The notes under the pieces: model-generated
Told to the model about the DNA's origin: nothing
What the model saw: only the letters and a program-made list of their open reading frames with translations
The model's database searches: none
Shown here: positions 1-8,950 of the stretch, piece after piece
Layout of the letters: each line of letters opens with the position of its first letter
Numbering within the stretch: the stretch's first letter is position 1
Source: Thermococcus nautili
Lineage (GTDB): Archaea; Methanobacteriota_B; Thermococci; Thermococcales; Thermococcaceae
Assembly (NCBI RefSeq): GCF_000585495.1
Contig: NZ_CP007264.1
Span: 1,912,357 to 1,976,356 of the forward strand
Direction of reading: 5' to 3'
DNA: 64,000 nucleotides
Translations under genes and position numbers: made by a program

Positions 1-344
1 TGTTTGACGAAGATGAAAGGATAAAGCCTGCACGCCAGGGGCCTGTGGTTGTAAATCCTGCACCTCTTCGTTTCTGGGTCAAGGAAAACGCACGCCCCGT
101 CGAAGGGTCTCTTCTTCAGGGCGTAGCCGAGGAACTTATCCCCACGGTAGAAGAGCTTCTCGTAGTCCACGAACTCCCAGGCGTTATAGCCCAGCTCTTC
201 AATCTTGGCGATGTCCTCATCCCGAAGGGGGATTTCAAGCTCCTCACAGCACTTCCCGCAGTTTTCAACGCACTTAAATTTGAAGGATGGGTCGGACTCG
301 ACCTCAAGGGTTTCGAGGTCAATAGTCGCGACCCACCGATTCAC
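1..344 (-). CDS. YkgJ-family cysteine-cluster protein, 3' end cut by window
   Basis: The minus-strand frame opens at a GTG (344-342) and runs off the left edge, giving 114 codons. It contains a CxxxCxxCC cluster (KCVENCGKCC, about residues 25-34) followed by further cysteines in GACVFLD, KRCRIY and LACRLYPF. That is the pattern of the YkgJ/UPF0153 family, thought to bind Zn or Fe; no substrate is known. The start lies 5 nt behind the stop of the RAM-domain gene and has a GGGGTGAAGGGG ribosome site, so it is the last visible gene of the SRP54 operon. The start overlaps no other gene and is only moderately certain. Confidence 0.8.
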   Translation of the reverse strand, partial: MNRWVATIDLETLEVESDPSFKFKCVENCGKCCEELEIPLRDEDIAKIEELGYNAWEFVDYEKLFYRGDKFLGYALKKRPFDGACVFLDPETKRCRIYNHRPLACRLYPFIFVK

Positions 345-348
345 CCCT

Positions 349-588
349 TCACCCCCGGTAGGTGCTCGCTATCAGCGTTTCGGTCATCTCTATCTCCGGA
401 ATTTTCCTGAGAACCTCATCGTGGAACTTGTCGAGGTCCTCTATCGTGGGCACCTCAACCCTAAGTATTATGTCGTATTCCCCATAGACCCTGTAATCTT
501 CCTTAACGCGCGGGTCCTTCTTGAGCTCCTCGTAGACCTTCTCCTCGTTTCCGGGCTTCACAACCACCAGCACGAAGGCCTCAATCAT
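349..588 (-). CDS. Stand-alone Lrp/AsnC ligand-binding (RAM) domain protein
   Basis: The 79-aa product is a single RAM (ACT-like alpha-beta) domain: an [19 protein letters not shown] first strand-helix, [12 protein letters not shown] core strand, and a final [10 protein letters not shown] strand. It has no helix-turn-helix, so it cannot bind DNA by itself. Such stand-alone RAM proteins in Pyrococcus and Thermococcus bind amino acids or modulate full-length Lrp proteins; the ligand here cannot be read from sequence. The ATG overlaps the srp54 stop by 4 nt (ATGA), so it is translationally coupled to srp54. Confidence 0.85.
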   Translation of the reverse strand: MIEAFVLVVVKPGNEEKVYEELKKDPRVKEDYRVYGEYDIILRVEVPTIEDLDKFHDEVLRKIPEIEMTETLIASTYRG

Positions 589-1931
589 ACCCCGAACCCC
601 CCGAGGTTGAACTTCTTGGCCATCTTAGCTAATTTCCTCTTGTTCATGCTCTTGAACATCTTTTTCATTTGGTTGTATTGGTTTAAAAGCTCTCTGACTT
701 CAGACGTGCTTGTGCCCGAACCCCGGGCAATCCTCTTTATGCGGGAGTAGTTGATTATCTCCGGATGCTCAAGCTCTTCTTCCGTCATCGAGTCCATTAT
801 AACGCGGTACCTCTTGAGCTTCTCCTCCCCAACGCGAATTGCCTCGTCGGGGAGCGAATAGCCAAGGCCGGGAATCATCTGGAGTATCTGCTTGAGCGGG
901 CCCATCTTCTGCATCGCCTCGAGCTGGGCGTACATGTCCTTGAGGTTGAACTTGCCCTTGAGGAACTTCTCAACGTCCTCTTCCTTGAATTCCTGCTGCT
1001 TCTGGAGCTCTTCAATCTTCTCAAGGAGTCCCTGGATGTCTCCAAGGCCGAGAAGCCTTGAAACGAAGCGCTTGGGGTCAAAGGGCTCCAAATCGTCTAT
1101 CCTCTCGCCGACACCGATGAACTTAATCGGCGCCCCCGTTGCGGCAACGGCGGAAAGCGCTCCACCGCCCTTGGCCGAACCGTCGAGCTTCGTGACGATT
1201 ATCGAGCCTATTGGAGTGGCTTCTTTGAAGGCCAGCGCCTGGTTGTAGGCCTGCTGGCCGATGGTCCCGTCTATGACGAGTATGACCTCGTGGGGCTTTA
1301 TGGCCTCGCTTATCTGCTTCATCTCCTCGATGAGGCCCTTCTCCTCCTTGTGCCTTCCGGCGGAGTCCACGATTATGACGTCAACTCCTTTCTCGCGGAA
1401 GTGCTCAACCCCTTCCCTTGCGAGCTTGACCGCGTCCTTCTCGTTGGGGTCGCCGAAGACCTCTATCCCGTAGGAGTCGAGGAGCTGTCTGAGCTGGTGG
1501 TACGCTCCGGGACGCCAGGTATCGGAGCAGACGACGCCCACTTTATAGCCCCTCTTCTGAAGGTGCCTCGCCAGCTTTGCCACGCTCGTCGTCTTTCCAG
1601 AACCCTGAATACCAACGGTGAGCAAAACGGTCGGCTTCTCCTTTATCTCAAGGGGCTTCGCCTCGGTTCCGAGGAACTTCGTGAGCTCTTCGTAGACTAT
1701 CTTGATTATGTGCTCCTTCCTGCTGACGCCCGCCGGCGGTTCCTCCTCGAGGGCCCTCTTCTGTATTGTTTTCGTGAGCTGAAGAACGAGCTTGACGTTG
1801 ACGTCCGCCTGCAGGAGTGCCCTCTGGATGTCCCTAACTACCTCCTTTATCGTCGCCTCGTCAACTGTTCCGGAGCGCGCGAGCTTCCTGAGGGCGTTGT
1901 TAAGGGCCTTCCCAAGTTTTTCTAACGCCAT
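585..1931 (-). CDS. srp54: Signal recognition particle protein SRP54
   Basis: This 448-aa protein is the GTPase of the signal recognition particle, which binds 7S RNA and signal sequences and docks to FtsY. The order is N domain (helical, starting [16 protein letters not shown]), G domain with P-loop [19 protein letters not shown] and [10 protein letters not shown] motifs, then a methionine-rich M domain ([16 protein letters not shown] onward). The ATG at 1931 is chosen because homologues begin MALEKLG. A longer upstream frame to 2066 crosses the promoter and is rejected. A TATA box lies 30 bp upstream. It heads an operon with the RAM and cysteine-cluster genes. Confidence 0.97.
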   Translation of the reverse strand: MALEKLGKALNNALRKLARSGTVDEATIKEVVRDIQRALLQADVNVKLVLQLTKTIQKRALEEEPPAGVSRKEHIIKIVYEELTKFLGTEAKPLEIKEKPTVLLTVGIQGSGKTTSVAKLARHLQKRGYKVGVVCSDTWRPGAYHQLRQLLDSYGIEVFGDPNEKDAVKLAREGVEHFREKGVDVIIVDSAGRHKEEKGLIEEMKQISEAIKPHEVILVIDGTIGQQAYNQALAFKEATPIGSIIVTKLDGSAKGGGALSAVAATGAPIKFIGVGERIDDLEPFDPKRFVSRLLGLGDIQGLLEKIEELQKQQEFKEEDVEKFLKGKFNLKDMYAQLEAMQKMGPLKQILQMIPGLGYSLPDEAIRVGEEKLKRYRVIMDSMTEEELEHPEIINYSRIKRIARGSGTSTSEVRELLNQYNQMKKMFKSMNKRKLAKMAKKFNLGGFGV

Positions 1932-1960
1932 CTTACCACCGTTACTATGAGGGCTGGGGA

Positions 1961-1970
1961 GTTTATAAAC
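1961..1970 (-). promoter_or_regulatory. TATA box for srp54 operon
   Basis: The palindromic GTTTATAAAC is centred about 34 bp ahead of the srp54 ATG. This predicts a transcript start near 1940 and a very short leader. Confidence 0.6.
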
Positions 1971-2140
1971 GGTTGGGTGGGAGAACCCTGTATAAATGCA
2001 CGCATTTTTCAAAAACAGCGATGATATGTCTCTTTTCTTTGAACAAAAGTGTTCATTGGAGCTCAAAATCCGTCCTGGGGCATTTTTTGAGCGAGTGTAG
2101 AGCTGAAAGTGTCATTCTTGCCAGAAACGGCGCTGAAAAC

Positions 2141-2150
2141 CTTTTTAAAC
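2141..2150 (+). promoter_or_regulatory. TATA-like box for 35-aa gene
   Basis: CTTTTTAAAC lies 50 bp before the ATG at 2200, giving a predicted leader of about 25 nt that contains a GGGGGTGA ribosome site. Confidence 0.45.
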
Positions 2151-2199
2151 TAAAAAAGACGTATAATAAACTGGAGAGAAAGAAAAGGGGGTGAGAGAG

Positions 2200-2307
2200 A
2201 TGATGTGGCCAATGGCTATGTACGAGTACATGCTCATGCGTGAGAGGGAGAAGAAGAGAAGGAAGCCCATACCTGAGGAGCTCGAGTACGTTGAGATGCT
2301 CCAGTGA
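2200..2307 (+). CDS. 35-aa methionine-rich small protein
   Basis: The reading frame is ATG ATG TGG CCA ATG ..., 35 codons, ending CTCCAGTGA. The N-terminal half is methionine- and aromatic-rich (MMWPMAMYEYMLM), followed by a basic stretch (REREKKRRKP) and an acidic tail (EELEYVEM). It has a strong GGGGGTGAGAG ribosome site and its own TATA-like box, and it stands alone between divergent srp54 and the DUF89 gene. The amphipathic hydrophobic-plus-basic layout could bind a membrane or RNA. No family is recognised. It is called because of the promoter, the ribosome site and codon use. Confidence 0.6.
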   Translation: MMWPMAMYEYMLMREREKKRRKPIPEELEYVEMLQ

Positions 2308-2346
2308 AGTATTTAAACGGTCCTTTCTATTTCTCCTGGTGGTGCT

Positions 2347-3201
2347 ATGAGGATTCATCACGAGTGCATTGCCTGCGCGATAAACCAGTGCCAGAAAATC
2401 GTCGAGATGAGCTTAACCGATGAAAATTCCCGCAGGGACGCAATGCTGTTTTCGCTCAAGCGCGCTTCCGAGCTGTTCTCAAAGGACTCAATTCCCGCAG
2501 TCGTCGGTGGACTGCTCTTCCTTGACCTCTACGAGTTCATTGGGAACGACGACCCCTTCAGGGAATACAAGCGCCTTTCAAACGAGATGGCAGAGGGGCT
2601 CGTCGGTCACTTCGAGAACTCCGACCTTAAAACCGCACTAAAACTCGCAATAGCCGGGAACGTCGTGGACTTCTCGACGGGCTACAACCCCGAGAAGCTT
2701 GAGGAGGACATAAGAAGGGTTCTCGATGAGAGCCTTCTCATAGACCACAGCGATGAGCTCTTCGAGATGCTGAAGCGCGCTGGGACACTCCTCTACCTCG
2801 TTGACAACTGCGGGGAGATATACTTCGACAGGCTCTTCATCGAGAAGCTGAGGGAGGAGTTCCCCGACCTTAAAATAATCGTCGCGGGCAAGGCGGGCCC
2901 GATAATAAACGACGCGACCGTTGAAGACCTCCTCGAGGCCGGGTTTGGGGAAATCGCGGAGGTAATCTCGACGGGCTCAAGATTGCCCGGCACTCCGCTT
3001 GACTACGTTTCCGAGGAGTTCCTTGAGGTTTTCCGCTCGGCGGACGTCGTCATTGCGAAGGGACAGGCCAACTTCGAGACCCTCAGCGAGCTCAACGATT
3101 CCAGAATCTTCTTCCTGCTCAAGGCAAAGTGCCCTGCAATCGCGAGGGAAATAGGGGTTCCACTGGGTTCCCTCCTCTGCCTCAACCTTTATCTTCGCTG
3201 A
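2347..3201 (+). CDS. DUF89 damage-control phosphatase family protein
   Basis: The 284-aa protein begins MRIHHECIACAINQCQKIV, the cysteine-bearing start typical of archaeal DUF89 proteins, and carries LYLVDNCGEIYFDRLFI (about residues 149-165), the family's DN(C)GE metal site. Later motifs GKAGPIINDAT and IAKGQANFETL complete the active site. DUF89 enzymes are metal-dependent phosphatases that remove damaged or side-product sugar phosphates and cofactors; the substrate here is unknown. A GTATTTAAAC box at 2309-2318 supplies the promoter, and GGTGGTGCT precedes the ATG. Confidence 0.88.
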   Translation: MRIHHECIACAINQCQKIVEMSLTDENSRRDAMLFSLKRASELFSKDSIPAVVGGLLFLDLYEFIGNDDPFREYKRLSNEMAEGLVGHFENSDLKTALKLAIAGNVVDFSTGYNPEKLEEDIRRVLDESLLIDHSDELFEMLKRAGTLLYLVDNCGEIYFDRLFIEKLREEFPDLKIIVAGKAGPIINDATVEDLLEAGFGEIAEVISTGSRLPGTPLDYVSEEFLEVFRSADVVIAKGQANFETLSELNDSRIFFLLKAKCPAIAREIGVPLGSLLCLNLYLR

Positions 3202-3279
3202 TTGTCGATATTATTTTTAACGAATGTCTATCAGAAAGCCTTTTATACTTTGAAGTTGTAGATAGTAGTGGTGATACCT

Positions 3280-3489
3280 ATGACAACGGTGCTGAAGCGT
3301 GATGTTGGTAGGTTTTTGAAGGAGATGAAGGTTCATTACGGCGATGTCTGGAGGATGCCCTCAAGCAAATACCTTCTCCAGCCTGACTTCGTCGTCGTTG
3401 ACCCCAAGACTGGAAAGAAAACGAAGGTCAGCTTTGTGTCGCTTGACGATGGTGAAGTCGTCGGCGTCGTTTACGACGAGATGGGATGA
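3280..3489 (+). CDS. Conserved-looking 69-aa hypothetical protein
   Basis: This small soluble protein begins MTTVLKRDVGRFLKEMKVHYGD. A PDFVVVDPKTGKKTKVSFVSLDDGEVVGVVYDEMG tail follows, suggesting a small beta-rich fold. The ATG at 3280 is preferred over the in-frame GTG at 3268 because GGTGAT lies 4 nt ahead of it. A CCTTTTATAC promoter box sits about 35 bp upstream. It is monocistronic, and no function is recognised. Confidence 0.65.
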   Translation: MTTVLKRDVGRFLKEMKVHYGDVWRMPSSKYLLQPDFVVVDPKTGKKTKVSFVSLDDGEVVGVVYDEMG

Positions 3490-3569
3490 TTTCGTCTTTT
3501 GCCTTATCTACTTCTGACTTTGGGCGGAAACCATAAATAGGGCTTTGTTTTACCTGACTTGGTGGGAGC

Positions 3570-4871
3570 ATGGCGGTTGACCTTTACAATGAAGCCCTTT
3601 ACTTAACGAGAAGTATTAAGGACCCTTACCTCAGGGCTATAACGTACGCGAGAATTGGCTACTACATGCACAGGGCTAAAAACCCCCGTTACGGCGAGGC
3701 GTTCACCAGAGCCCTGAAGGCCGTTGCTTCCATAGACAACCCCCTGCTCATCGTGAAGGCGCTCATTGAAGTTGCGACTTTCCTCGGCAAGACAGGCTCA
3801 AAAGGGGCCACAAAGACCTTTATCCAGGCATATGAGTCTATTAAAACGTTTCCCCAGCCGCTGAGGGATGAAATGCTTGAAGAGCTCGTCCACAGGCTTT
3901 TGGAGCTTGGACGGGTTGACGACGCTTTCTTCTACGCCAAGGAAATTGAGAACCGCGTTAAGCGCAACGACACACTTCTTCAGGTTCTCCACAACTACAT
4001 TGAAAAGGGCAACCTGCGGAAGGCCCGGCTCATCCTTGAGCTCATCGAAGACGAACCCTGGCATTCCATCGCGGCGTACGAGGTTCTTAAAGAGCACCTT
4101 AAACGTGAGGAGTTCGGCAGTGCCATCAAGGTTCTCTCTGAGTTCCAGAGCGAGTACTGGCTCGGGGAGGCCATGAAGGCCGTCGCGGTTCATCTCAAGA
4201 AGGCCAACGTTCCGGAGGGCACCTACGAGAAGTTCGTTGATATAGCCCTCGGTATCTCCTCAAAGGTAGGTTTCGAAGTGCTCATATCGTTCCTCATAGG
4301 TGTTGCGGCCCAGGGTGAGATAGACTTCGTTATCGGAGTTCTCTCGAAGGTTCCCCGTGAGCTTCGCCCAGAGCTTCTAAAGTCAATAGTTCTAGCGGTT
4401 CTTGATAGACCCGAGCTTCTGGAGAGGCTTGTTGATAGACTCATCGGCGATGAGAAGGAGCTCGTTATGAGCGCAATCCTTGACGCCCTCCTTGAAAGGC
4501 AGCCCAACTACGAGTACTATGAGCTCGTGAAGAGAATCGGCTCTGAAACCGACAGCGAGAGAGTAATAGTCAAGGCAGTCCGCTACCTGTCGAAGCTCCA
4601 CGCCTACGACGACGCCTGGGAGCTGGCTTCGAAAGTGACCAATCCGTACCTCCGCTCGCTGGCCTTCGGAAGCATCGCCGTCGAGAAGTTGAAGGAGAAC
4701 GACGTTGACGGGGCGATAGATGCATCGCTCGAAGTGAAAGACCCGCGCTGGGGCTCGTGGCTCCTCAGCGAAATTCTCGCCAAAATCCTTGAGGTTCAAA
4801 CCGGCGGCGAGTTAAAAGAGGACATCGAGGAGCGCGCCGAAGCACAGCGCAAACTCTGGGAAGGAAGCTAA
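3570..4871 (+). CDS. Helical-repeat (TPR/SEL-like) protein, 433 aa
   Basis: The protein is built of repeated helix pairs with a recurring D-PYLR-A pattern: SIKDPYLRAITYARIGYYM (residues 15-33), SIDNPLLIVKALIEVATFL, VTNPYLRSLAFGSIAVEKL, VKDPRWGSWLLSEILAKIL. It has no signal peptide and no catalytic motif, so a scaffold or interaction role is likely. The product at 9589-10659 uses the same repeat (KIEDPYWRSYALRWVAEAL) and is a paralogue. TATA-like CATAAATAGG lies 30 bp ahead of the ATG. No partner can be named. Confidence 0.8.
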   Translation: MAVDLYNEALYLTRSIKDPYLRAITYARIGYYMHRAKNPRYGEAFTRALKAVASIDNPLLIVKALIEVATFLGKTGSKGATKTFIQAYESIKTFPQPLRDEMLEELVHRLLELGRVDDAFFYAKEIENRVKRNDTLLQVLHNYIEKGNLRKARLILELIEDEPWHSIAAYEVLKEHLKREEFGSAIKVLSEFQSEYWLGEAMKAVAVHLKKANVPEGTYEKFVDIALGISSKVGFEVLISFLIGVAAQGEIDFVIGVLSKVPRELRPELLKSIVLAVLDRPELLERLVDRLIGDEKELVMSAILDALLERQPNYEYYELVKRIGSETDSERVIVKAVRYLSKLHAYDDAWELASKVTNPYLRSLAFGSIAVEKLKENDVDGAIDASLEVKDPRWGSWLLSEILAKILEVQTGGELKEDIEERAEAQRKLWEGS

Positions 4872-4913
4872 CGTTTTAAAGCCCTCCCCTCAATTCTCTT
4901 TTCAGGTGATACC

Positions 4914-5717
4914 ATGCCGAGGATAGCCATTATTGGAGGCTCCGGAGTCTACGACCCGAAACTGCTTGAGAACGTAAGGGAGGAAACCGTTGAGACCCCC
5001 TACGGAACGGTAAGGGTCAAGATAGGGACCTACAAGGGCGAGGAGATAGCGTTCCTGCCAAGGCACGGGGAGAAGCACAGCGTTCCGCCCCACAAGATAA
5101 ACTACCACGCCAACATCTGGGCGCTCCACGAGCTCGGTGTTGAAAGGATTCTGGCAACTTCGGCCGTCGGTTCGCTCAACCTCGACATGAAGCCCGGCGA
5201 CTTCGTAATCCTTGACCAGCTCATGGACTTCACGAAGACGAGGCACTACACCTTCTACGACGGTGAGGACAGCCCCCACGACAGGAAGTTCGTCGCCCAC
5301 GTGGATTTCACTGACCCATACTGCCCCGAGCTCAGGAAGGCCCTCATCACCGCCTCCAAGGAGCTCGGCTTCACCTACCACCCGACGGGAACCTACGCCT
5401 GCATGGAGGGACCGCGCTTTGAGACGAGGGCCGAGATAAGGGCGCTCAAGATACTCGGCGCCGACGTCGTTGGCATGACCCAGTGTCCGGAAGCTGTTCT
5501 CGCGAGGGAGCTTGAGATGTGCTACGCGAGCGTTGCCATAGTCACCAACTACGCCGCGGGAATCAGCAAGGAGAAACTCACCCACACCGAGGTCGTCGAG
5601 CTCATGGCAAAGAAGGGCGAGGAGATAAAGCTCCTCCTCATGAAGGCAGTGGAGCACATTCCCAAGGAGCGTCGCTGTCCGTGCAAGGATGCCCTCAAGG
5701 GCGCAACGGGCGAGTGA
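4914..5717 (+). CDS. MTAP/PNP-family purine nucleoside phosphorylase
   Basis: This 267-aa enzyme cleaves a purine nucleoside or 5'-methylthioadenosine with phosphate. Visible family motifs are the phosphate site IIGGSGVYD (residues 5-13), FLPRHGEKHSVPPHKINY, TSAVGSLN, and the base/ribose site YACMEGPRFETRAEIRALK and VGMTQCPEAVLARE. The C-terminal CPC (RRCPCKD) is typical of the thermostable Pyrococcus enzyme, which is disulfide-stabilised. Thermococcus homologues act in nucleoside degradation toward ribose 1-phosphate, so the substrate may be guanosine, inosine or MTA; sequence alone does not decide. It is followed by the CoADR gene, 100 bp downstream. Confidence 0.92.
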   Translation: MPRIAIIGGSGVYDPKLLENVREETVETPYGTVRVKIGTYKGEEIAFLPRHGEKHSVPPHKINYHANIWALHELGVERILATSAVGSLNLDMKPGDFVILDQLMDFTKTRHYTFYDGEDSPHDRKFVAHVDFTDPYCPELRKALITASKELGFTYHPTGTYACMEGPRFETRAEIRALKILGADVVGMTQCPEAVLARELEMCYASVAIVTNYAAGISKEKLTHTEVVELMAKKGEEIKLLLMKAVEHIPKERRCPCKDALKGATGE

Positions 5718-5821
5718 TGTTCTCTTCCCTCCATTTCTCCCCCGAAAAGTGCTTACGTTGAGAACCGAAGGTTAAAGAAAGTGTTTAATAGTAGGGAGGC
5801 CTAATTCTCCTGGTGATGCGA

Positions 5822-7162
5822 ATGAAGTACGACGTCGTGATTATCGGAGCCTCCGCGGGAGGTATCACAACGGCCATCTCGGCCAAGAAGTTCTACCCTG
5901 ACAGGAGCGTCCTCGTCATCAAGAGGGAAAAGGTGGGCATGATTCCCTGTGGAATTCCCTACATCTTCGGAACCCTGAAGAGCGTTGACGACGACATACT
6001 GCCGGTTGAGAAGTTCCTTGAGCCCCTTGGCGTCGATATCCTGACGGACGAGGTTACTGACATCGACCCGAAGAGGAAGGTCGTCAGGACCAAGTCCGGA
6101 AAGGAGATAGCCTGGGAGAAGCTGGTTCTGGCGACGGGCTCGAAGCCTGCAAAGCCGAACTTCCCAGGGGTTGACCTCGATGGGATATATACCGTTCCCA
6201 AGGACTACGAGTACCTCAAGAGGCTCCGCGAAAGGGTTGAGGAAGCCGAGAAAATCGTCATCGTCGGCGGTGGTTTCATAGCCCTTGAAGTTGGCGACGA
6301 GATACGGAAGCTCGGCAAGGACGTGACTCTGGTCGTCAGGAGCAGACTGCTACGGAGTTCCTTTGACCCGGAGTTCAGCGAGATGGTCGAAGGGAGGCTG
6401 AAGGAAGCCGGAATAAACATTGCCTACGGGCAGGTTGAGGGCTTCGCCGGGAACGGGAAGGTGGAGAAGGTTAGGCTCCTTGACGGAAGAGAAATCCCTG
6501 CCGATTTGGTAATCCTCTCCACAGGTTACCGACCCAACGTCGAGCTGGCCGTTAAGGCCGGCCTCAAGGTTACTCGCTACGGAGTCTGGACCGACGAGTA
6601 CATGAGGACGTCTCATCCCGACATCTTCGCGGTCGGCGACTGCGTGGAGCACAGGGACTTCTTCACGGGCAAGCCCTACCAGCTCATGCTCGCCTCTACG
6701 GCCACCTTCGAGGCGAGGATTGCAGGGGCAAATCTCTTCAAGCTCCAGATTGTCAGGGAAAACAGGAGGACTATAGGTGCCTACTCAACCCACATAGCTG
6801 GCCTCACCCTCGCGGCGGCCGGTTTGACGGAGGAGCAGGCAAAGAGGGAGGGCTTTGAGGTCATCGTGGGCTACGGCAAGGGGCCGGACAGGCACCCGGC
6901 GAAGTTCCCGGACACCTCAATGGTAACTGTCAAGCTCATCTTCTCCCGCGACAGGGGTGCGATACTTGGGGCCCAGATAGCGGGAGGTAAAAGCGTCGGC
7001 GAGATGATAAACATCCTTGCACTGGCCATACAGAAGAGGCTCACGGCGAGCGAGCTCTACACCCTCCAGATAGCGACCCACCCGCTTCTGACGGCCTCGC
7101 CCGTCGGCTATCAGATACTCCAGGCGGCCGAAGATGCACTGGCAAAGCTGAGGACACAATGA
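5822..7162 (+). CDS. CoA-disulfide reductase / NAD(P)H oxidoreductase
   Basis: This 446-aa FAD flavoprotein belongs to the single-cysteine pyridine nucleotide disulfide oxidoreductases. An N-terminal FAD motif ([14 protein letters not shown]) is followed by the redox Cys43 in [10 protein letters not shown], an NAD(P)H motif ([14 protein letters not shown]), and a second FAD site ([11 protein letters not shown]). Cys43 without a second cysteine identifies CoA-disulfide reductase rather than thioredoxin or lipoamide reductase types; Thermococcales members also reduce sulfur or O2. The ATG at 5822 is used because GGTGAT ends 4 nt before it. The gene converges on the TROVE gene. Confidence 0.93.
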   Translation: MKYDVVIIGASAGGITTAISAKKFYPDRSVLVIKREKVGMIPCGIPYIFGTLKSVDDDILPVEKFLEPLGVDILTDEVTDIDPKRKVVRTKSGKEIAWEKLVLATGSKPAKPNFPGVDLDGIYTVPKDYEYLKRLRERVEEAEKIVIVGGGFIALEVGDEIRKLGKDVTLVVRSRLLRSSFDPEFSEMVEGRLKEAGINIAYGQVEGFAGNGKVEKVRLLDGREIPADLVILSTGYRPNVELAVKAGLKVTRYGVWTDEYMRTSHPDIFAVGDCVEHRDFFTGKPYQLMLASTATFEARIAGANLFKLQIVRENRRTIGAYSTHIAGLTLAAAGLTEEQAKREGFEVIVGYGKGPDRHPAKFPDTSMVTVKLIFSRDRGAILGAQIAGGKSVGEMINILALAIQKRLTASELYTLQIATHPLLTASPVGYQILQAAEDALAKLRTQ

Positions 7163-7174
7163 AAAAGGCAGAAA

Positions 7175-8656
7175 TCAAAGTGAAACCCTTTCGTTTATTA
7201 TCTCAACTATTTTGTTTCCCTCTTCGAGGTACTTCACGAGGTCGAAGACCCTCTCGGTGAAGCCGCCGATGTAGATGTTCCTGACGTCGTGCTCCTCAAG
7301 GTAGACCTGGCCGTAGCCGGCCAAATCCCACGTGATGAGCCTCATCTCCGGATTGACGTCCTTCCGGTATTGCCTCACGGCGCGCTGGAACGCGTCGTCG
7401 CCGTAGTTCTCGGAATAGACGACCATATCCGTGAGCACGAAAATCCTGTCGAAGTACTCTCCCTTCCGCAGGACTTCTCCCATAGGTTTGTAGGCGTAGG
7501 TGGCGTAGCCGACCCTACTCCTCAAGACGTCCTCCGCAGTTTCAAAGATGCTCTCTCCCTTTGGTATCCAGCGGTATTCGTCTGCGAATGCTACTATCGC
7601 CGTGTCGTACTTTTTGGCCAGTATCGCGCCGTAGAAGGCGGCGACCATCTTCAGGGTTACCCTGCTCCTCCTGCTGAGGGGGAAATCCATCGAGCCGCTG
7701 ACGTCGACGAGGACAAGGTTACTCCCATTCAGCTCCGGGAGAGTCGCGGTACTCTGCTCTATGGCCTCTCTGAGGGCTTTAAGGGCGATATCCCTAAGCT
7801 CGGCCTGTGTGGGGGAGTCAATTTTCATCCCCTTTAGGGCGAAGTATGCGCTCAGGTAGCGGTATGGGTATACCTTCGCCCTGCGCATCTCCTTCGGGTC
7901 TGCAAGTATCTCCATGGCCCTCCTGAACTTCTCCCTGTCGACCTCATGCTCTATGAGGTTGCGGAGGTTCCTGAGGAGCGCGAAGACCTGCTTGTACCTG
8001 ATGAACTCTTCGAGCACCTCGTCCCAGGTTTCCTTGGTGGGGCCCCGGGTGGAGACCTTGGCCTCCCACGTGCGGGTGTTCTTGAGCCTGCCCTCGATGA
8101 GCGCCTTGAAGGTCTCCTCCTGCTCCTTGTTCTTCGGCTTCGGGTGGGTGAGCAGGAGGGCGTCCTTGAGCTTAACCTGACAGCGGTCGCAACGGTACTT
8201 GGCGAGCTGGTAGCTGTCGAAGCGGGTGAAGCTGTTCCTTATAGCCTTCTTGAGGCTGTTGGGTATCGGCTTTCCGAAAAGGGCGAACTGGATGGCGAGG
8301 GCCTCGGTGAGCATATCCGGTCTCGTGAAGACCCTCTCGCCGACCTTCCGGGGTATGCCTGTGCCCTTGTACCTCTCGTGGTTGGCGAGGATGACAGTTC
8401 CGAGCGTTGGAAGGGAGCGGAGCAGGAGCTCCTCACGGGCGTAAACGATGAGTTTTGCCACAAACTCCGGGTTTGCCCTTATCGCTTTCTCAAACGCGTC
8501 CAAGAGCCCTTGAAAACCCTCTTCAGCCCCGGTGTAGAACCTCGGCTCCCTCACGAGGTTGCTCGCGGCCCTGAGAAAGAGCTCGAGCTCCGGGCTCGGG
8601 CGGTAGGTTCTCCCACCCTCGAAGTTGAGAAGCTCGGCCCTCCTGTTGAACTTCAC
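7175..8656 (-). CDS. TROVE/Ro60-like RNA-binding protein with vWFA domain
   Basis: The 493-aa protein has a helical TROVE-type region (about 1-300) then a von Willebrand A domain whose MIDAS begins LVDVSGSMD (316-324). Ro60 proteins form a HEAT-repeat ring closed by a vWA domain. They bind misfolded RNAs and Y RNAs; the Deinococcus orthologue Rsr works with Y RNA in RNA decay and rRNA processing. A CDRC pair (156-159) inserted in the TROVE part could bind metal. The start is GTG at 8656 with GGGGTGA 4 nt ahead. Its leader contains a cloverleaf-like RNA (8668-8761), matching the known habit of Y RNA genes sitting beside rsr. Confidence 0.88.
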   Translation of the reverse strand: MKFNRRAELLNFEGGRTYRPSPELELFLRAASNLVREPRFYTGAEEGFQGLLDAFEKAIRANPEFVAKLIVYAREELLLRSLPTLGTVILANHERYKGTGIPRKVGERVFTRPDMLTEALAIQFALFGKPIPNSLKKAIRNSFTRFDSYQLAKYRCDRCQVKLKDALLLTHPKPKNKEQEETFKALIEGRLKNTRTWEAKVSTRGPTKETWDEVLEEFIRYKQVFALLRNLRNLIEHEVDREKFRRAMEILADPKEMRRAKVYPYRYLSAYFALKGMKIDSPTQAELRDIALKALREAIEQSTATLPELNGSNLVLVDVSGSMDFPLSRRSRVTLKMVAAFYGAILAKKYDTAIVAFADEYRWIPKGESIFETAEDVLRSRVGYATYAYKPMGEVLRKGEYFDRIFVLTDMVVYSENYGDDAFQRAVRQYRKDVNPEMRLITWDLAGYGQVYLEEHDVRNIYIGGFTERVFDLVKYLEEGNKIVEIINERVSL

Positions 8657-8667
8657 CCTATCACCCC

Positions 8668-8761
8668 GGCGGAGAAAATCGGCGGGGGAGGGGGGCGAAC
8701 CCCCACCGGCCCATGGCCGGCGCCACTGCGAGGCGAAGTATCCCCCGCCTGCACTCCCGCC
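8668..8761 (-). ncRNA. Candidate Y-RNA-like cloverleaf RNA in the TROVE gene leader
   Basis: Read on the minus strand, an outer helix GGCGGG (8761-8756)/UCCGCC (8673-8668) encloses an asymmetric internal loop. A perfect 9-bp stem GGCGGGGGA (8749-8741)/UCCCCCGCC (8689-8681) follows. Inside are three arms: ACU/AGU with a 9-nt loop (8739-8725), an 8-bp GC hairpin around CCGGCC-AUG-GGCCGG (8722-8704), and GGGG-UUCG-CCCC (8703-8692). The layout imitates tRNA but lacks U33, a standard T-loop and CCA, so it is not a tRNA. Predicted transcription starts near 8761. Whether it is cut from the mRNA is unknown. Confidence 0.6.
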
Positions 8762-8780
8762 ATGGTGGGTTAAACTTTGG

Positions 8781-8792
8781 GCTTTATAAACT
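8781..8792 (-). promoter_or_regulatory. TATA box for RNA/TROVE transcript
   Basis: The minus-strand AGTTTATAAAGC has its TTTATAAA core at 8790-8783. This places the transcript start near 8761, exactly where the outer helix of the structured RNA begins. Confidence 0.65.
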
Positions 8793-8950
8793 TTACTGTG
8801 TCGAAAAGTAATAAGACGATAGCCGAACAGCGTTTAAGCTTTGAAATCCCTGGTGTTAAAGGTTGGGGGCGCCTGGTTTTTGTCATCCGTTAAGATGTTC
8901 GTAACGCTGGTGAGAATGGTGCTGAAGCTTTTGGAAAAAGTTTCACCAAG

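Noticed and set aside
4902..5657. 251-codon minus-strand frame
   Set aside because: Shadow of the nucleoside phosphorylase gene.
8668..8761. A canonical tRNA gene on the minus strand
   Set aside because: Closing stem is 9 bp, no U33, no seven-base T loop and no CCA; only the overall shape is tRNA-like.
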